Shown here: piece by piece, positions 1-6,915 of the stretch
Layout: each line of letters opens with the position of its first letter
Numbering within the stretch: the stretch's first letter is position 1
Assembly: GCA_002170915.1 (NCBI GenBank)
Contig: NHHQ01000001.1
Span: forward strand, 1-9,672
Direction: 5' to 3'
From: Rhodospirillaceae bacterium TMED167
GTDB lineage: Bacteria > Pseudomonadota > Alphaproteobacteria > Rhodospirillales_A > UBA2165
DNA length: 9,672 nt
Made by a program: the position numbers and the translations under genes
Notes under the pieces: generated by a model
What the model was told of the DNA's origin: nothing
Databases searched by the model: none
The model's input: only the letters and a program-made list of their open reading frames with translations

Positions 1-583
1 AGAACGTGTTGCTTTGTTTATCGACGGCGCAAACCTCCACGCGTCGGTCCGGGCACTCGGTTTTGACATTGACTACATGCATTTGCTGAAGCTTTTCAAG
101 GAATCAGGTCGGCTAATCCGGGCTAACTATTACACTGCTATTGTTGACGATCAGGACTATTCTCCGATCCGCCCGCTCGTCGACTGGTTAGCGTATAATG
201 GCTACAACCTGGTAACCAAACCCGCAAAACAGTTTACAGACTCGACGGGGCGATCGAAAATCAAGGGAAATATGGACATTGAGTTGGCCGTTGATGCCTT
301 GGAAATGTCCAAGCATCTCGATCACATTGTTTTATTTTCGGGTGACGGAGATTTTCGAAGGCTGGTAGAGGTCCTCCAATGGAGAGGAGCCCGGGTGACT
401 GTTGTGAGCACGGTAAAATCTAGTCCACCGATGGTCGCAGATGAATTACGCCGCCAGGCAGACTGCTTCATCGAGTTGCGGGATATCCAAGATAAAATTG
501 AGAGATCGCAGTCTCAGTCCTGTCACCCGGATTTTCAGTCCGGAGACACCGACAACCTCATGGACCTTCCGCACCCTGATTAA
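1..583 (+). CDS. NYN-domain (LabA/DUF88-like) putative ribonuclease, 5' end missing
   Basis: The reading frame is already open at base 2 (E-R-V-A-L-F-I-D-G-A-N), so the true start lies before the window; the TTG at 14 is an internal Leu codon. NYN domains are PIN-like metal-dependent nuclease folds. The acidic residues expected for metal binding are visible: Asp in FIDGAN (visible residue 8), Asp in KGNMDIE (92) and the two Asp of SGDGDF (115 and 117). The stretch from YSPIRPLVDWL through ADELRRQAD is typical of the alphaproteobacterial members of this family. The last ~35 residues are low in conservation and end at TAA. The cellular substrate is not known for this subgroup, so 'RNase' is inferred from the fold. 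The uracil-DNA glycosylase gene follows 81 bp later on the same strand. Confidence 0.9.
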   Translation, partial: ERVALFIDGANLHASVRALGFDIDYMHLLKLFKESGRLIRANYYTAIVDDQDYSPIRPLVDWLAYNGYNLVTKPAKQFTDSTGRSKIKGNMDIELAVDALEMSKHLDHIVLFSGDGDFRRLVEVLQWRGARVTVVSTVKSSPPMVADELRRQADCFIELRDIQDKIERSQSQSCHPDFQSGDTDNLMDLPHPD

Positions 584-595
584 TCTGACGACTCG

Positions 596-624
596 TTGCA
601 AGCTGAGCCCTCCCAGGTCATAAT
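596..624 (+). promoter_or_regulatory. Candidate sigma-70-type promoter for the UDG gene
   Basis: A -35-like TTGCAA (596-601, 4 of 6 to TTGACA) is followed after exactly 17 bp by CATAAT (619-624, 5 of 6 to TATAAT). Transcription would start near 631, giving a leader of about 33 nt before the ATG at 665. This supports starting the glycosylase at 665 rather than at the TTG at 596, which would be the -35 element itself. No experimental support. Confidence 0.45.
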
Positions 625-664
625 TCGATTGAGCCTTGGGCTGAAATATGGCACCCGATCTATT

Positions 665-1300
665 ATGCGTACCGCCGATCATAACTGTGCCCTATGTCCG
701 CGCCTCGCGTCTTACCGAGACGAGAACCGGTCGGCCTTCCCCGTTTGGCATAATGGGCCGGTTCAATCTTTTGGCTGCCTTGATTCAGAGCTCTTGATAC
801 TGGGGCTGGCACCCGGGGTGCGGGGTGCCAATAAGACCGGACGACCATTCACCGGTGACTTCGCTGGTGATCTGCTGTATATGACATTGTCTGCATACGG
901 ATTTTCATCGGGTACCTATGCAGCCCGTTCTGATGATGGCGTTGGGCTTGTCAATTGTCGGATCGCCAACGCAGTCCGTTGCGTTCCGCCGCAAAACAAA
1001 CCGGTCGGGGCAGAAATCAAGGCCTGTGCCCCATTTTTGGAAGAAGAAATTGCGGCCATGAAAAGCCTAAAGCTGGTCTTGGCGTTGGGAACCATCGCCC
1101 ATAATTCAGCACTCAACGTGTTCGGTCATCGCAAAGCGGCGTTTAAATTCGGCCACAACCAACTCCATGCGTTCGAACACGGGCCAGATATTCTCGATAG
1201 TTATCATTGCTCCAGATACAACACGAATACGGGACGCCTGACGACACAAATGTTCCATGGTGTGTTTGACCAGATTAGGTCGATCATCCCTCAATCTTAA
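665..1300 (+). CDS. Uracil-DNA glycosylase, family 5 (UDGb-like, Fe-S)
   Basis: Removes uracil and related deaminated bases from DNA as the first step of base excision repair. From ATG 665 the protein has 211 residues. Motif A reads GLAPG..GAN (residues 47-56), followed by KTGRPFTGD. Motif B is HCSRYNTNTGR, starting at His181. This pairing is the family-5 signature; the polar Asp or Asn at the active site of families 1 and 4 is absent from motif A, as expected for UDGb. Cys8, Cys11, Cys106 and Cys121 are spaced like the four [4Fe-4S] ligands of family 4/5 enzymes. The start at 665 puts the CxxC close to the N terminus as usual; an upstream TTG at 596 would add 23 atypical residues. No strong Shine-Dalgarno sequence is visible. 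It lies 81 bp after the NYN gene and may be read from it or from its own promoter. Confidence 0.92.
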   Translation: MRTADHNCALCPRLASYRDENRSAFPVWHNGPVQSFGCLDSELLILGLAPGVRGANKTGRPFTGDFAGDLLYMTLSAYGFSSGTYAARSDDGVGLVNCRIANAVRCVPPQNKPVGAEIKACAPFLEEEIAAMKSLKLVLALGTIAHNSALNVFGHRKAAFKFGHNQLHAFEHGPDILDSYHCSRYNTNTGRLTTQMFHGVFDQIRSIIPQS

Positions 1301-1462
1301 CGCCATAAGGGCCTGCTTTATGCCATAAGACTGTCACCGGTTGCTCTCTGCTGGGGCCGTTGCTGCCCTGCTCGACTGCAGCTGAACTTGGTGATTTACA
1401 GTTTTTGCAGAGTGCGCTATGCCCTGCTCTTCCAGCAAAATGACGAGTGGGGAACGGGTTCC

Positions 1463-2080
1463 ATGGAAATTGTATGTTTGGATCTTGAAGGGGTCCTGGT
1501 ACCCGAGATTTGGATTGGTGTGGCTGAGAAAACGGGTATCCAAGACCTTCGGGCAACCACTCGGGATATTCCTGACTATGACGAACTCATGCAACAAAGA
1601 CTCCGGATCATGGATGAAAATGGACTGGGGTTGCCGGTCATTCAGGAGGTCATCGACGATCTGGGCCCCATGGACGGTGCGAGAGACTTTCTCGCTTGGT
1701 TGAAGTCAGAATTTCAGGTGGTCATCCTGTCGGATACATTCTATGAATTTGCCCGTCCTTTGATGAGGCAGTTGGACTGGCCCACACTCTTTTGCCACCG
1801 CCTTGAAATTAATGAGGCGGGACGCATCGTTAGCTATCATTTGCGCATGAAGGATCACAAACGAGAAGCTGTGAGCGCTTTTCAGTCACTAAACTACACC
1901 GTCTATGCTGCCGGCGATTCATACAATGACACAAATATGTTGGCAGAAGCGGATGCGGGCTTCTTGTTTAAGGCACCGGATAACGTTATCCAGGATTTTC
2001 CCCAATTCCCTATCACCCGCGCGTATGACGAGCTGAAAGCCCAACTCATCGCCGCCCGTGCCAGCGTTGCCCCGGTGTGA
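1463..2080 (+). CDS. thrH: ThrH: phosphoserine phosphatase / homoserine phosphotransferase (HAD family)
   Basis: A HAD-superfamily enzyme that removes phosphate from phosphoserine and, in the characterised Pseudomonas protein, can pass phosphate to homoserine, linking serine and threonine synthesis in the cytoplasm. The HAD motifs are clear: DLEG with nucleophile Asp7 and Glu9 (the ThrH variant of DxDGT), SDT at 90-92, Lys130 in RMKDHK, and GDSYND with Asp152 and Asp156. Long stretches such as PEIWI, TGI, RDIPDYD, VVILSDTFYEF and PLMRQL match what I recall of P. aeruginosa ThrH, and the length of 205 residues is also the same. The ATG at 1463 is chosen because the protein then starts MEIVCLDLEG, and a purine-rich GTGGGGAACGGG lies just upstream. 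A longer frame from 1388 adds 25 residues outside the family. It is convergent with the Dabb gene. Confidence 0.95.
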   Translation: MEIVCLDLEGVLVPEIWIGVAEKTGIQDLRATTRDIPDYDELMQQRLRIMDENGLGLPVIQEVIDDLGPMDGARDFLAWLKSEFQVVILSDTFYEFARPLMRQLDWPTLFCHRLEINEAGRIVSYHLRMKDHKREAVSAFQSLNYTVYAAGDSYNDTNMLAEADAGFLFKAPDNVIQDFPQFPITRAYDELKAQLIAARASVAPV

Positions 2081-2152
2081 CCGCATACCCTTCCAAAACC
2101 AATGCCAAATATTGAGACTGCCTGACCTGGAATGCTGTTCTGACCAGGAGGA

Positions 2153-2443
2153 TTAAATTTCAATGTCCACCACGACCAGATTGGCAGCCACGGGGTCCAG
2201 GAGTTGCAGCACTTCCTGATGTGCTGGATGGGGGCCGTAGCCCGCTAGGGTTTCCCGGTCCTGCATGGTGATGATTGCGCCGTGAGAATACGGTGCCCGG
2301 TCGGTGATGTTATCGCTGATTTTGACCTCCAGCACTCCCGGGATTTTCTCCTTCAGGCTTTTGATGCCGGCGAGAGCTGCTTGGGTTTGGTCGTCCGTTG
2401 CATCGTCCTTTTTTTCCAGCAAAACAATATGCTCAATCGCCAT
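2153..2443 (-). CDS. Dabb-domain small protein (stress-responsive alpha/beta barrel)
   Basis: A 96-residue single-domain protein. The Dabb pattern is visible: N-terminal IEHIVLLEKK, a central IPGVLEVKISDN, then YSHGAIITMQDRETLAGYGPH, the conserved HPAHQEV, and a final strand ending VVVDIEI. Dabb proteins are dimeric ferredoxin-like barrels found in stress proteins and some cyclases and decarboxylases; the function of free-standing bacterial ones is mostly unknown, so no reaction is assigned. The ATG at 2443 has a good Shine-Dalgarno AGGAG seven bases upstream on the minus strand. It is transcribed toward thrH, with 72 bp between the stops, and lies downstream of the dapA-smpB-pseudogene block on the same strand, separated by 195 bp. 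Confidence 0.85.
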   Translation of the reverse strand: MAIEHIVLLEKKDDATDDQTQAALAGIKSLKEKIPGVLEVKISDNITDRAPYSHGAIITMQDRETLAGYGPHPAHQEVLQLLDPVAANLVVVDIEI

Positions 2444-2638
2444 GAGGATGCTCCTTTATTTGGTTAAAACAGTGTTTCTCATTACCAGAGTAACAGCTCC
2501 CTTCTTTCTGTCACGTTTGATGACCTTCAATGACGGAACAATCTGTCAAAATAACCAGCCATCACTCAATCTTGTAAAATTTGAATCTCACCGTCCCCGT
2601 GACATTAGCGCGCAGCCATCGTGGGGACTTGTGATCAG

Positions 2639-3198
2639 CTATTCGTAACGTTCTACATTCCAGGGATCGCCGCGCATATGATAGGCGCGGCCTACCAGTA
2701 GCCTGGGATATCTGTGTCCGTAAATAAAATGTGACGAGGCCATTTGGCGCTTTTCCAAAAATACAGGTGCGGAATAATGGGTCGGACCGGACCGCCATGA
2801 TCCCGTCTGATGGGCACCCCGTCCCAGCTGTGGGCAAGCACTACATCGTCGCGATTAAAGTCTGTGAGAGGCACATTGGTGGAATAGCCGTCATGGCTGC
2901 GGAAGATCATGAATTTGGCGTCTGGATGAGGCTTAACAGCGGTCAGGAAATGTTTTGCGCTGATGCCTTCCCATTGGTTGTCGAGCCGGGCCTAGGTAGT
3001 GACGCAATGAATATCTGTGCTGATCGAGACCTGGTGTTGGGCCATAAAATCTTGCCAGGACCATTTGATCTGATGTGTCACCAGTCCCGCGACGGTGAGG
3101 GAAAAATCCCGGTGATCAATGGCTGGGCGCTATCCCAAGTCTAAAACCGGCCATTCACGGGCCAGGACTTGGCCCGGGGGAACTCGGTTTTTGGTCAT
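2639..3198 (-). pseudogene. Inactivated sulfite oxidase-like molybdopterin oxidoreductase gene
   Basis: Reading the minus strand from ATG 3198 gives a full-length member of the sulfite oxidase-like molybdoenzyme family (COG2041 / Oxidored_molyb type), interrupted by TAG at codon 23 (3130-3132), codon 69 (2992-2994) and codon 169 (2692-2694). A net -1 or +2 frameshift follows between about 2684 and 2691. Recognisable blocks in order: VPPGQVLAREWPVLDLG, DIHCVTT (Cys65 is the family's Mo ligand), ARLDNQWEGIS, DGYSTNVPL, DDVVLAHSWDGVPI, DHGGPVRPIIPHLYFWKSAK and DIPGYW. After the frameshift comes YHMRGDPWNVERYE and a TAG at 2639-2641, the expected C terminus. The second TAG replaces the Trp of the usual CVTTWSR. 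About 186 codons agrees with the family's usual size, so the gene decayed by point changes, not truncation. The first codons overlap the smpB stop as ATGA. Identity rests on recalled family motifs. Confidence 0.88.
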
Positions 3199-3671
3199 TT
3201 TCTCCCTCTGAGAAGCCGGTCCTGATCCCGCTTCCATTCGCGCTCTTTAATGGAAGCCCGCTTTTCGTGCTGGCGTTTGCCTTTGGCCAGGCCAAGCTCC
3301 ACTTTTGCGATGCCGCGCTTATTAAAATAAAGGGAGAGCGGTACGATGGTCATGCCCTCGCGCGTAACGGCGTTTGAAAGCCGGGCCATTTCCCGCTTGT
3401 GCAGGAGAAGCTTTCGAGGCCGGCGGACTTCATGTTGATTGCGGGTGCCGGCCTCGTATTCCGGAATATAAGCGTTGACCAAGAACAGTTCCCCTTCCTG
3501 ATCGGCGGCATAGGACTCCTCAATACTTGAACGCCCGCTACGCAGGCTTTTGACCTCAGTTCCTGTCAGCACGATGCCGGCTTCCAGATTTTCCTCAATA
3601 AAGTAATTATGCCGCGCCTTGCGATTCCGCGCTGCGACGTTCGAAGCATCTTGTTTGTTGTTTTTGGCCAT
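3195..3671 (-). CDS. smpB: SsrA-binding protein SmpB
   Basis: Binds tmRNA and brings it to stalled ribosomes for trans-translation. The protein has 158 residues, the normal size. Family signatures: [13 protein letters not shown] near the N terminus, the [16 protein letters not shown] block (the OB-fold tmRNA-binding surface), [19 protein letters not shown], and [23 protein letters not shown] basic C-terminal tail ends [15 protein letters not shown] and folds into the decoding centre in known structures. The ATG at 3671 lies 26 bp after the dapA stop, with only a weak GGACGA upstream, so it is probably co-transcribed with dapA. Its TGA stop overlaps the ATG of the molybdoenzyme pseudogene, pointing to a former dapA-smpB-molybdoenzyme operon. 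The tmRNA gene itself is not in this window. Confidence 0.97.
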   Translation of the reverse strand: MAKNNKQDASNVAARNRKARHNYFIEENLEAGIVLTGTEVKSLRSGRSSIEESYAADQEGELFLVNAYIPEYEAGTRNQHEVRRPRKLLLHKREMARLSNAVTREGMTIVPLSLYFNKRGIAKVELGLAKGKRQHEKRASIKEREWKRDQDRLLRGRK

Positions 3672-3697
3672 TATGTGGTCGTCCGATCGGGACGGTT

Positions 3698-4570
3698 TTA
3701 GAGGGCACCAACCCCTTTGAGCGCTTCTTCAACCTGTTTTTTACTTGCGTCCGCAATATCGGTAATCGGCAGGCGGACCTTCGACGTGGATAGGCCCAGC
3801 AACTCGGCCGCGTATTTCACCGGTCCGGGGCTTGTTTCACAGAACATGGCTGCATGCACGGGCATGAGTTTTTCCTGGATGTCCATGGCTTTCGCGATAT
3901 TCCCATCCATCCAGGCATGCTGCATTTCCGAGCAAAGCCGGGGTAAAATATTGCCGGTAACTGAAATGCATCCATGACCGCCAGCCGCTAGAAAAGGTAC
4001 CGCTGTTCCATCTTCGCCAGAGAGCTGACAGAAGTCCTTCCCGCACGCGAGTGTCGTTAGGATGGGCCGGTCGAGCACAGAGGTTGCGTCTTTCACGCCG
4101 ACGACATAATCCAATTTAGACAGATCAGCCATGGTATCCACGGACATATCAACGATGCTTCGGCCCGGAATGTTATAGATGATTATCGGAATTCTTGCCT
4201 CATCATTGATGGCTTTATAATGGCCAAAAAGACCGGTTTGTGTGGGTTTGTTGTAGTATGGCGTGACCACCAGGACTGCATTGGCACCGGCTTCCTTGGC
4301 ATGCTGAGCCAAGCCGATGGCTTCCTTGGTCGAGTTGGAGCCTGCGCCAGCGATCACGGGCACCCTTTTGTTGGCCACCTCAATACAGATTTCCGTGACC
4401 CTGCGGTGCTCCTCATGGCTCAATGTCGGAGATTCACCGGTGGTGCCGCAAGGCACAAGTCCATCGGTGCCTTCACTGATGTGCCACTCCACGATATCGC
4501 GGAACGCCATTTCGTCAAAGGCGCCGTTCCGGAACGGCGTGATGAGTGCTACGTAGGATCCTTTAAACAT
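3698..4570 (-). CDS. dapA: 4-hydroxy-tetrahydrodipicolinate synthase DapA
   Basis: Condenses pyruvate with aspartate semialdehyde, the committed step to diaminopimelate and lysine, in the cytoplasm. The 290-residue product carries the full family signature: [12 protein letters not shown] (Thr43 and Thr44), VVTPYYNKP (Tyr106), IYNIPGR (Tyr132 and Arg137), and the Schiff-base lysine Lys160 in GVKDAT. These fall one position before the E. coli residues 44, 107, 133, 138 and 161, so alignment is nearly gap-free and the enzyme should be active. The start ATG at 4570 has GGAGA a few bases upstream (minus strand). It leads the minus-strand block with smpB and is divergent from slt. It supplies the diaminopimelate used in the cross-links that the M23 enzyme in this window would cut. 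Confidence 0.97.
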   Translation of the reverse strand: MFKGSYVALITPFRNGAFDEMAFRDIVEWHISEGTDGLVPCGTTGESPTLSHEEHRRVTEICIEVANKRVPVIAGAGSNSTKEAIGLAQHAKEAGANAVLVVTPYYNKPTQTGLFGHYKAINDEARIPIIIYNIPGRSIVDMSVDTMADLSKLDYVVGVKDATSVLDRPILTTLACGKDFCQLSGEDGTAVPFLAAGGHGCISVTGNILPRLCSEMQHAWMDGNIAKAMDIQEKLMPVHAAMFCETSPGPVKYAAELLGLSTSKVRLPITDIADASKKQVEEALKGVGAL

Positions 4571-4597
4571 AGCCCGTCTCCAGTAAAAATATGCCAG

Positions 4598-4626
4598 ACC
4601 ATAGCTTTAGCGGCTGTATCCAGCAA
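4598..4626 (-). promoter_or_regulatory. dapA: Candidate promoter for dapA-smpB
   Basis: On the minus strand TTGCTG (4626-4621) is followed after 17 bp by TATGGT (4603-4598, 4 of 6 to TATAAT). Transcription would begin about 20-25 nt before the dapA ATG, leaving room for its GGAGA ribosome binding site. The -35 keeps only the TTG core, so this is tentative. Confidence 0.35.
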
Positions 4627-4875
4627 GCGTGGGCATCTAAAAAACTTATTCAAATCGGGAATTGCGGGCTATCAGAATCATTATTAGGATAGCGCCTACC
4701 ACTGCTACCGATCGCGCGTCCGGGTGGAGAGTTCAAACTCAATCTTTCGGATCGGTGGGCGGTCGCCAAAGCAAAAACCGGACAACAAGATCTGATCAAT
4801 AAAACTCGTCTGAAAATACTGGCCAAAAAAAATGAAACAAACATCAGTAAGATCTGGGTATTAAGAATAGGTCAA

Positions 4876-4881
4876 TATAAT
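4876..4881 (+). promoter_or_regulatory. Candidate -10 element for slt
   Basis: A perfect TATAAT sits 42 bp before the slt ATG, placing a transcript start near 4888. The bases 16-18 bp upstream (around 4852-4859, ATCTGGGT) do not resemble TTGACA, so the promoter may be weak or need an activator, or the match may be chance in an AT-rich stretch. Confidence 0.35.
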
Positions 4882-4923
4882 GGCCATTAAAAATTGGGCA
4901 GCTAGGGTAGAGCGGCGAATACG

Positions 4924-6915
4924 ATGACACGAACCAGCGTTCTCAGATTTGCCGCAGCGGTGTTCCTAGCCGTGACCGTGCTGGCGCTGCAAGATACGGC
5001 GGCTGGTGCGTCGGGCGAACTCTCCGAGCGGGATAAAATCGCAGCTGAAAAAGCCCTGATCGCCTCAAAAAACGCCAATTGGGCGGTGTTTCGAAAACAT
5101 CAAAAAGCCATTAGAAACCCGGTCCTGAAGAAGGCTCTCTCCTGGCACCTGTTTTCTGCCGCGAATAGTGGGGCGAGTTTTCATGAAATTGCCCGATTTT
5201 TGCGAGAAAACGGTCATTGGCCAAATCGTCGACGTCTGCAAATCCGCGCTGAGGAAGTGATGCCGCATGGTTTGCCGGCATCAGATATTTTTACATGGTT
5301 TGAAAATCGCGTGCCTCTCACACCGAATGGGACTGCTCGGCTCGCGGCGAGCCATTTGAAGCAGAGCGATACTGCGAAGGCCACCAAGCTGATCAGAGAG
5401 ATTTGGGTTCATGGGAATTTTGGCGCACAGCAAGAACGCCAGTTCTACCGACAGTTTCGGCGCTACATGACGCGCGAAGACCATATAGAACGTTTGGACC
5501 GGCTTCTCTGGGCCGGCAAGTATTATCCCGTCCGCCGAATGTATCGCAGAATCCACAAGGATTATCGGGCGCTAGCTGAAGCAAGGCTGGCGCTTCGGCG
5601 GTTCCGGGGCGGTGTGGACCGTGCGATCTCCCGGGTCCCGGACCGGCTTAAGAATGATCCGGGATTGATGTATGAGCGTCTCCGTTGGCGACGGAAAAAA
5701 GGTAAGAATGAATTCGCGCGGGAATTGTTGGCCGAGTCACCAAAGGATTTGGGAGTTCCCTCTCGATGGTGGCGCGAGCGTGCCATCGTCGCCCGCCGTG
5801 CCCTGCGCGCCGGGCATGTGTCGGAAGCTTACGCACTCGCCAAGAACCACGGGCTTGGCAAAGAGTTTCGGTCCGGGCTCATAAGCGCCGAGTGGTTGGC
5901 GGGCTGGATTGCCCTACGGTTCCTGAAAGACATCGATGATAAAGAGGCGGCCTATACCCATTTTGTCACTGCTTACCGTCATGCCACCTATCCCATCAGC
6001 CGGTCGCGCGGTGCCTATTGGGCCGGGCGTGCTGCCGAATCTGGTGGAGATACACGTAAGGCTCACACCTGGTTCCGGAGGGCTTTTTTTCATCAGACGA
6101 CCTATTACGGACAACTAGCGGCCGCAAGATTGCCCCCGGGTGAGAGGTTGGAACTGCCGTCCCTGCCCGGCTTTAATCAGGATAAGGTGACGGTTTTCGA
6201 TAAAAACGAATTGGTCAGCGTGGTTCGCATCCTTGGTGAAGCTGGATTTCAGGACCTTCTGCGGCCCTTTATTCGGCAACTTAACCGGCAGGATGGTGCT
6301 ATTACGTGGCGCGCCAAAGTGGCGAGACTTGCGAGCGAGGTCGGACGGCCTGATCTCGCCATCGGGGCGGCGAAGGAGACACTGCGTGCGGGCTTTCACC
6401 TTATAGAGGCGGGATACCCCCTTCTGCGCCAAAAACTACGCCCGGGTATCGAGGCCCCGCTTGTCCATGCGATCATCCGTCAGGAGAGTGCCTTCAATCT
6501 CCGGGCGATCAGTCACGCCGGTGCCCGCGGGCTGATGCAGTTGATGCCTGGGACAGCATCCCGTGTCGCCAAGAAAAACCGTCTGCGGTATGTCCGTAAA
6601 AAACTAACGGAGGACAAGGCGTATAACCTCGAAATTGGACAGGCTTATGTCGCCGAACTCCTGCGGGAATTTGATAACTCTTATATTCTAACCCTGGCAG
6701 CTTATAATGCCGGCCCGGGCCGGGTCCGTCGCTGGATAAAGGTCAATGGTGATCCCCGGGATCCGATGGTGGATCCCATCGATTGGATAGAACTGATACC
6801 ATTTGACGAGACCCGAAATTACGTCCAACGGGTCGTTGCGAACCTTCATGTTTACCGGCATCGGATGGCAGAGACAGAGATTGCCTTCACGCCGGAGAGC
6901 GATTTGCGCCGATGA
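4924..6915 (+). CDS. Soluble lytic murein transglycosylase (Slt70-like)
   Basis: Cleaves the MurNAc-GlcNAc bond of peptidoglycan in the periplasm with 1,6-anhydro product formation. The 663-residue product has a signal peptide (hydrophobic residues 8-21, probable cleavage after AAGA near residue 29). A long alpha-helical region at about 35-500 is rich in Arg, Trp and Ala repeats, like the ring-forming superhelix of Slt70. The C-terminal SLT domain runs from about 508 to 630. Catalytic Glu521 lies in RQESAF, followed by SHAGARGLMQLMPGTA, then AYNAGPGRV at 593-601 and the NYVQRVVANLHVYR tail. All catalytic-domain motifs are intact. No strong Shine-Dalgarno is visible before ATG 4924. The stop overlaps the next start as ATGA, implying translational coupling with the PLP enzyme. 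I recognise the Slt family but do not assign a specific gene name. Confidence 0.94.
   Translation: MTRTSVLRFAAAVFLAVTVLALQDTAAGASGELSERDKIAAEKALIASKNANWAVFRKHQKAIRNPVLKKALSWHLFSAANSGASFHEIARFLRENGHWPNRRRLQIRAEEVMPHGLPASDIFTWFENRVPLTPNGTARLAASHLKQSDTAKATKLIREIWVHGNFGAQQERQFYRQFRRYMTREDHIERLDRLLWAGKYYPVRRMYRRIHKDYRALAEARLALRRFRGGVDRAISRVPDRLKNDPGLMYERLRWRRKKGKNEFARELLAESPKDLGVPSRWWRERAIVARRALRAGHVSEAYALAKNHGLGKEFRSGLISAEWLAGWIALRFLKDIDDKEAAYTHFVTAYRHATYPISRSRGAYWAGRAAESGGDTRKAHTWFRRAFFHQTTYYGQLAAARLPPGERLELPSLPGFNQDKVTVFDKNELVSVVRILGEAGFQDLLRPFIRQLNRQDGAITWRAKVARLASEVGRPDLAIGAAKETLRAGFHLIEAGYPLLRQKLRPGIEAPLVHAIIRQESAFNLRAISHAGARGLMQLMPGTASRVAKKNRLRYVRKKLTEDKAYNLEIGQAYVAELLREFDNSYILTLAAYNAGPGRVRRWIKVNGDPRDPMVDPIDWIELIPFDETRNYVQRVVANLHVYRHRMAETEIAFTPESDLRR

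Larger units (their letters stand above)
4571..4923. other. Divergent dapA / slt intergenic regulatory region (353 bp)
   Basis: This is the only long stretch between intact genes. It is more AT-rich than the flanking genes. It holds a candidate dapA promoter on the minus strand, a TATAAT before slt, a 6-bp inverted repeat at 4668-4693, and an open frame without a start codon at 4693-4890 (see findings). No tRNA or riboswitch was recognised; in particular I do not see convincing paired elements of a lysine riboswitch ahead of dapA. Confidence 0.6.

Noticed and set aside
596..664. N-terminal extension of the uracil-DNA glycosylase from TTG 596
   Set aside because: The 23 added residues do not fit the family, which starts a few residues before CxxC, and the TTG coincides with a good -35 element.
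1388..1462. N-terminal extension of ThrH from a non-ATG codon at 1388
   Set aside because: ATG 1463 gives the exact family start and length with a purine-rich ribosome site; the extra 25 residues do not resemble ThrH.
2126..2148. CCTGG...CCAGG inverted repeat between thrH and the Dabb gene as a two-way terminator
   Set aside because: Only 5 bp of pairing around a 13-base loop and no T run on the plus strand side; too weak to call.
2521..2549. TTGACA (minus strand, 2549-2544) as promoter of the Dabb gene
   Set aside because: The -35 is perfect, but the hexamer 17-18 bp downstream (AGGTCA or GGTCAT) does not resemble a -10, so no promoter was called.
2593..2628. GTCCCC...GGGGAC inverted repeat just past the pseudogene as a terminator
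   Set aside because: 6-bp arms with a 24-base loop and no clear U tract; it could be a degraded terminator, but chance is as likely.
2731..3144. 137-codon plus-strand open frame beginning MTRPFGAFPK
   Set aside because: It is the complementary-strand shadow of the molybdoenzyme pseudogene; it shows no recognisable domain, while the minus strand carries clear family motifs in order.
4220..4687. 155-codon plus-strand open frame across the dapA start
   Set aside because: Antisense to the well-supported dapA gene and without recognisable domains.
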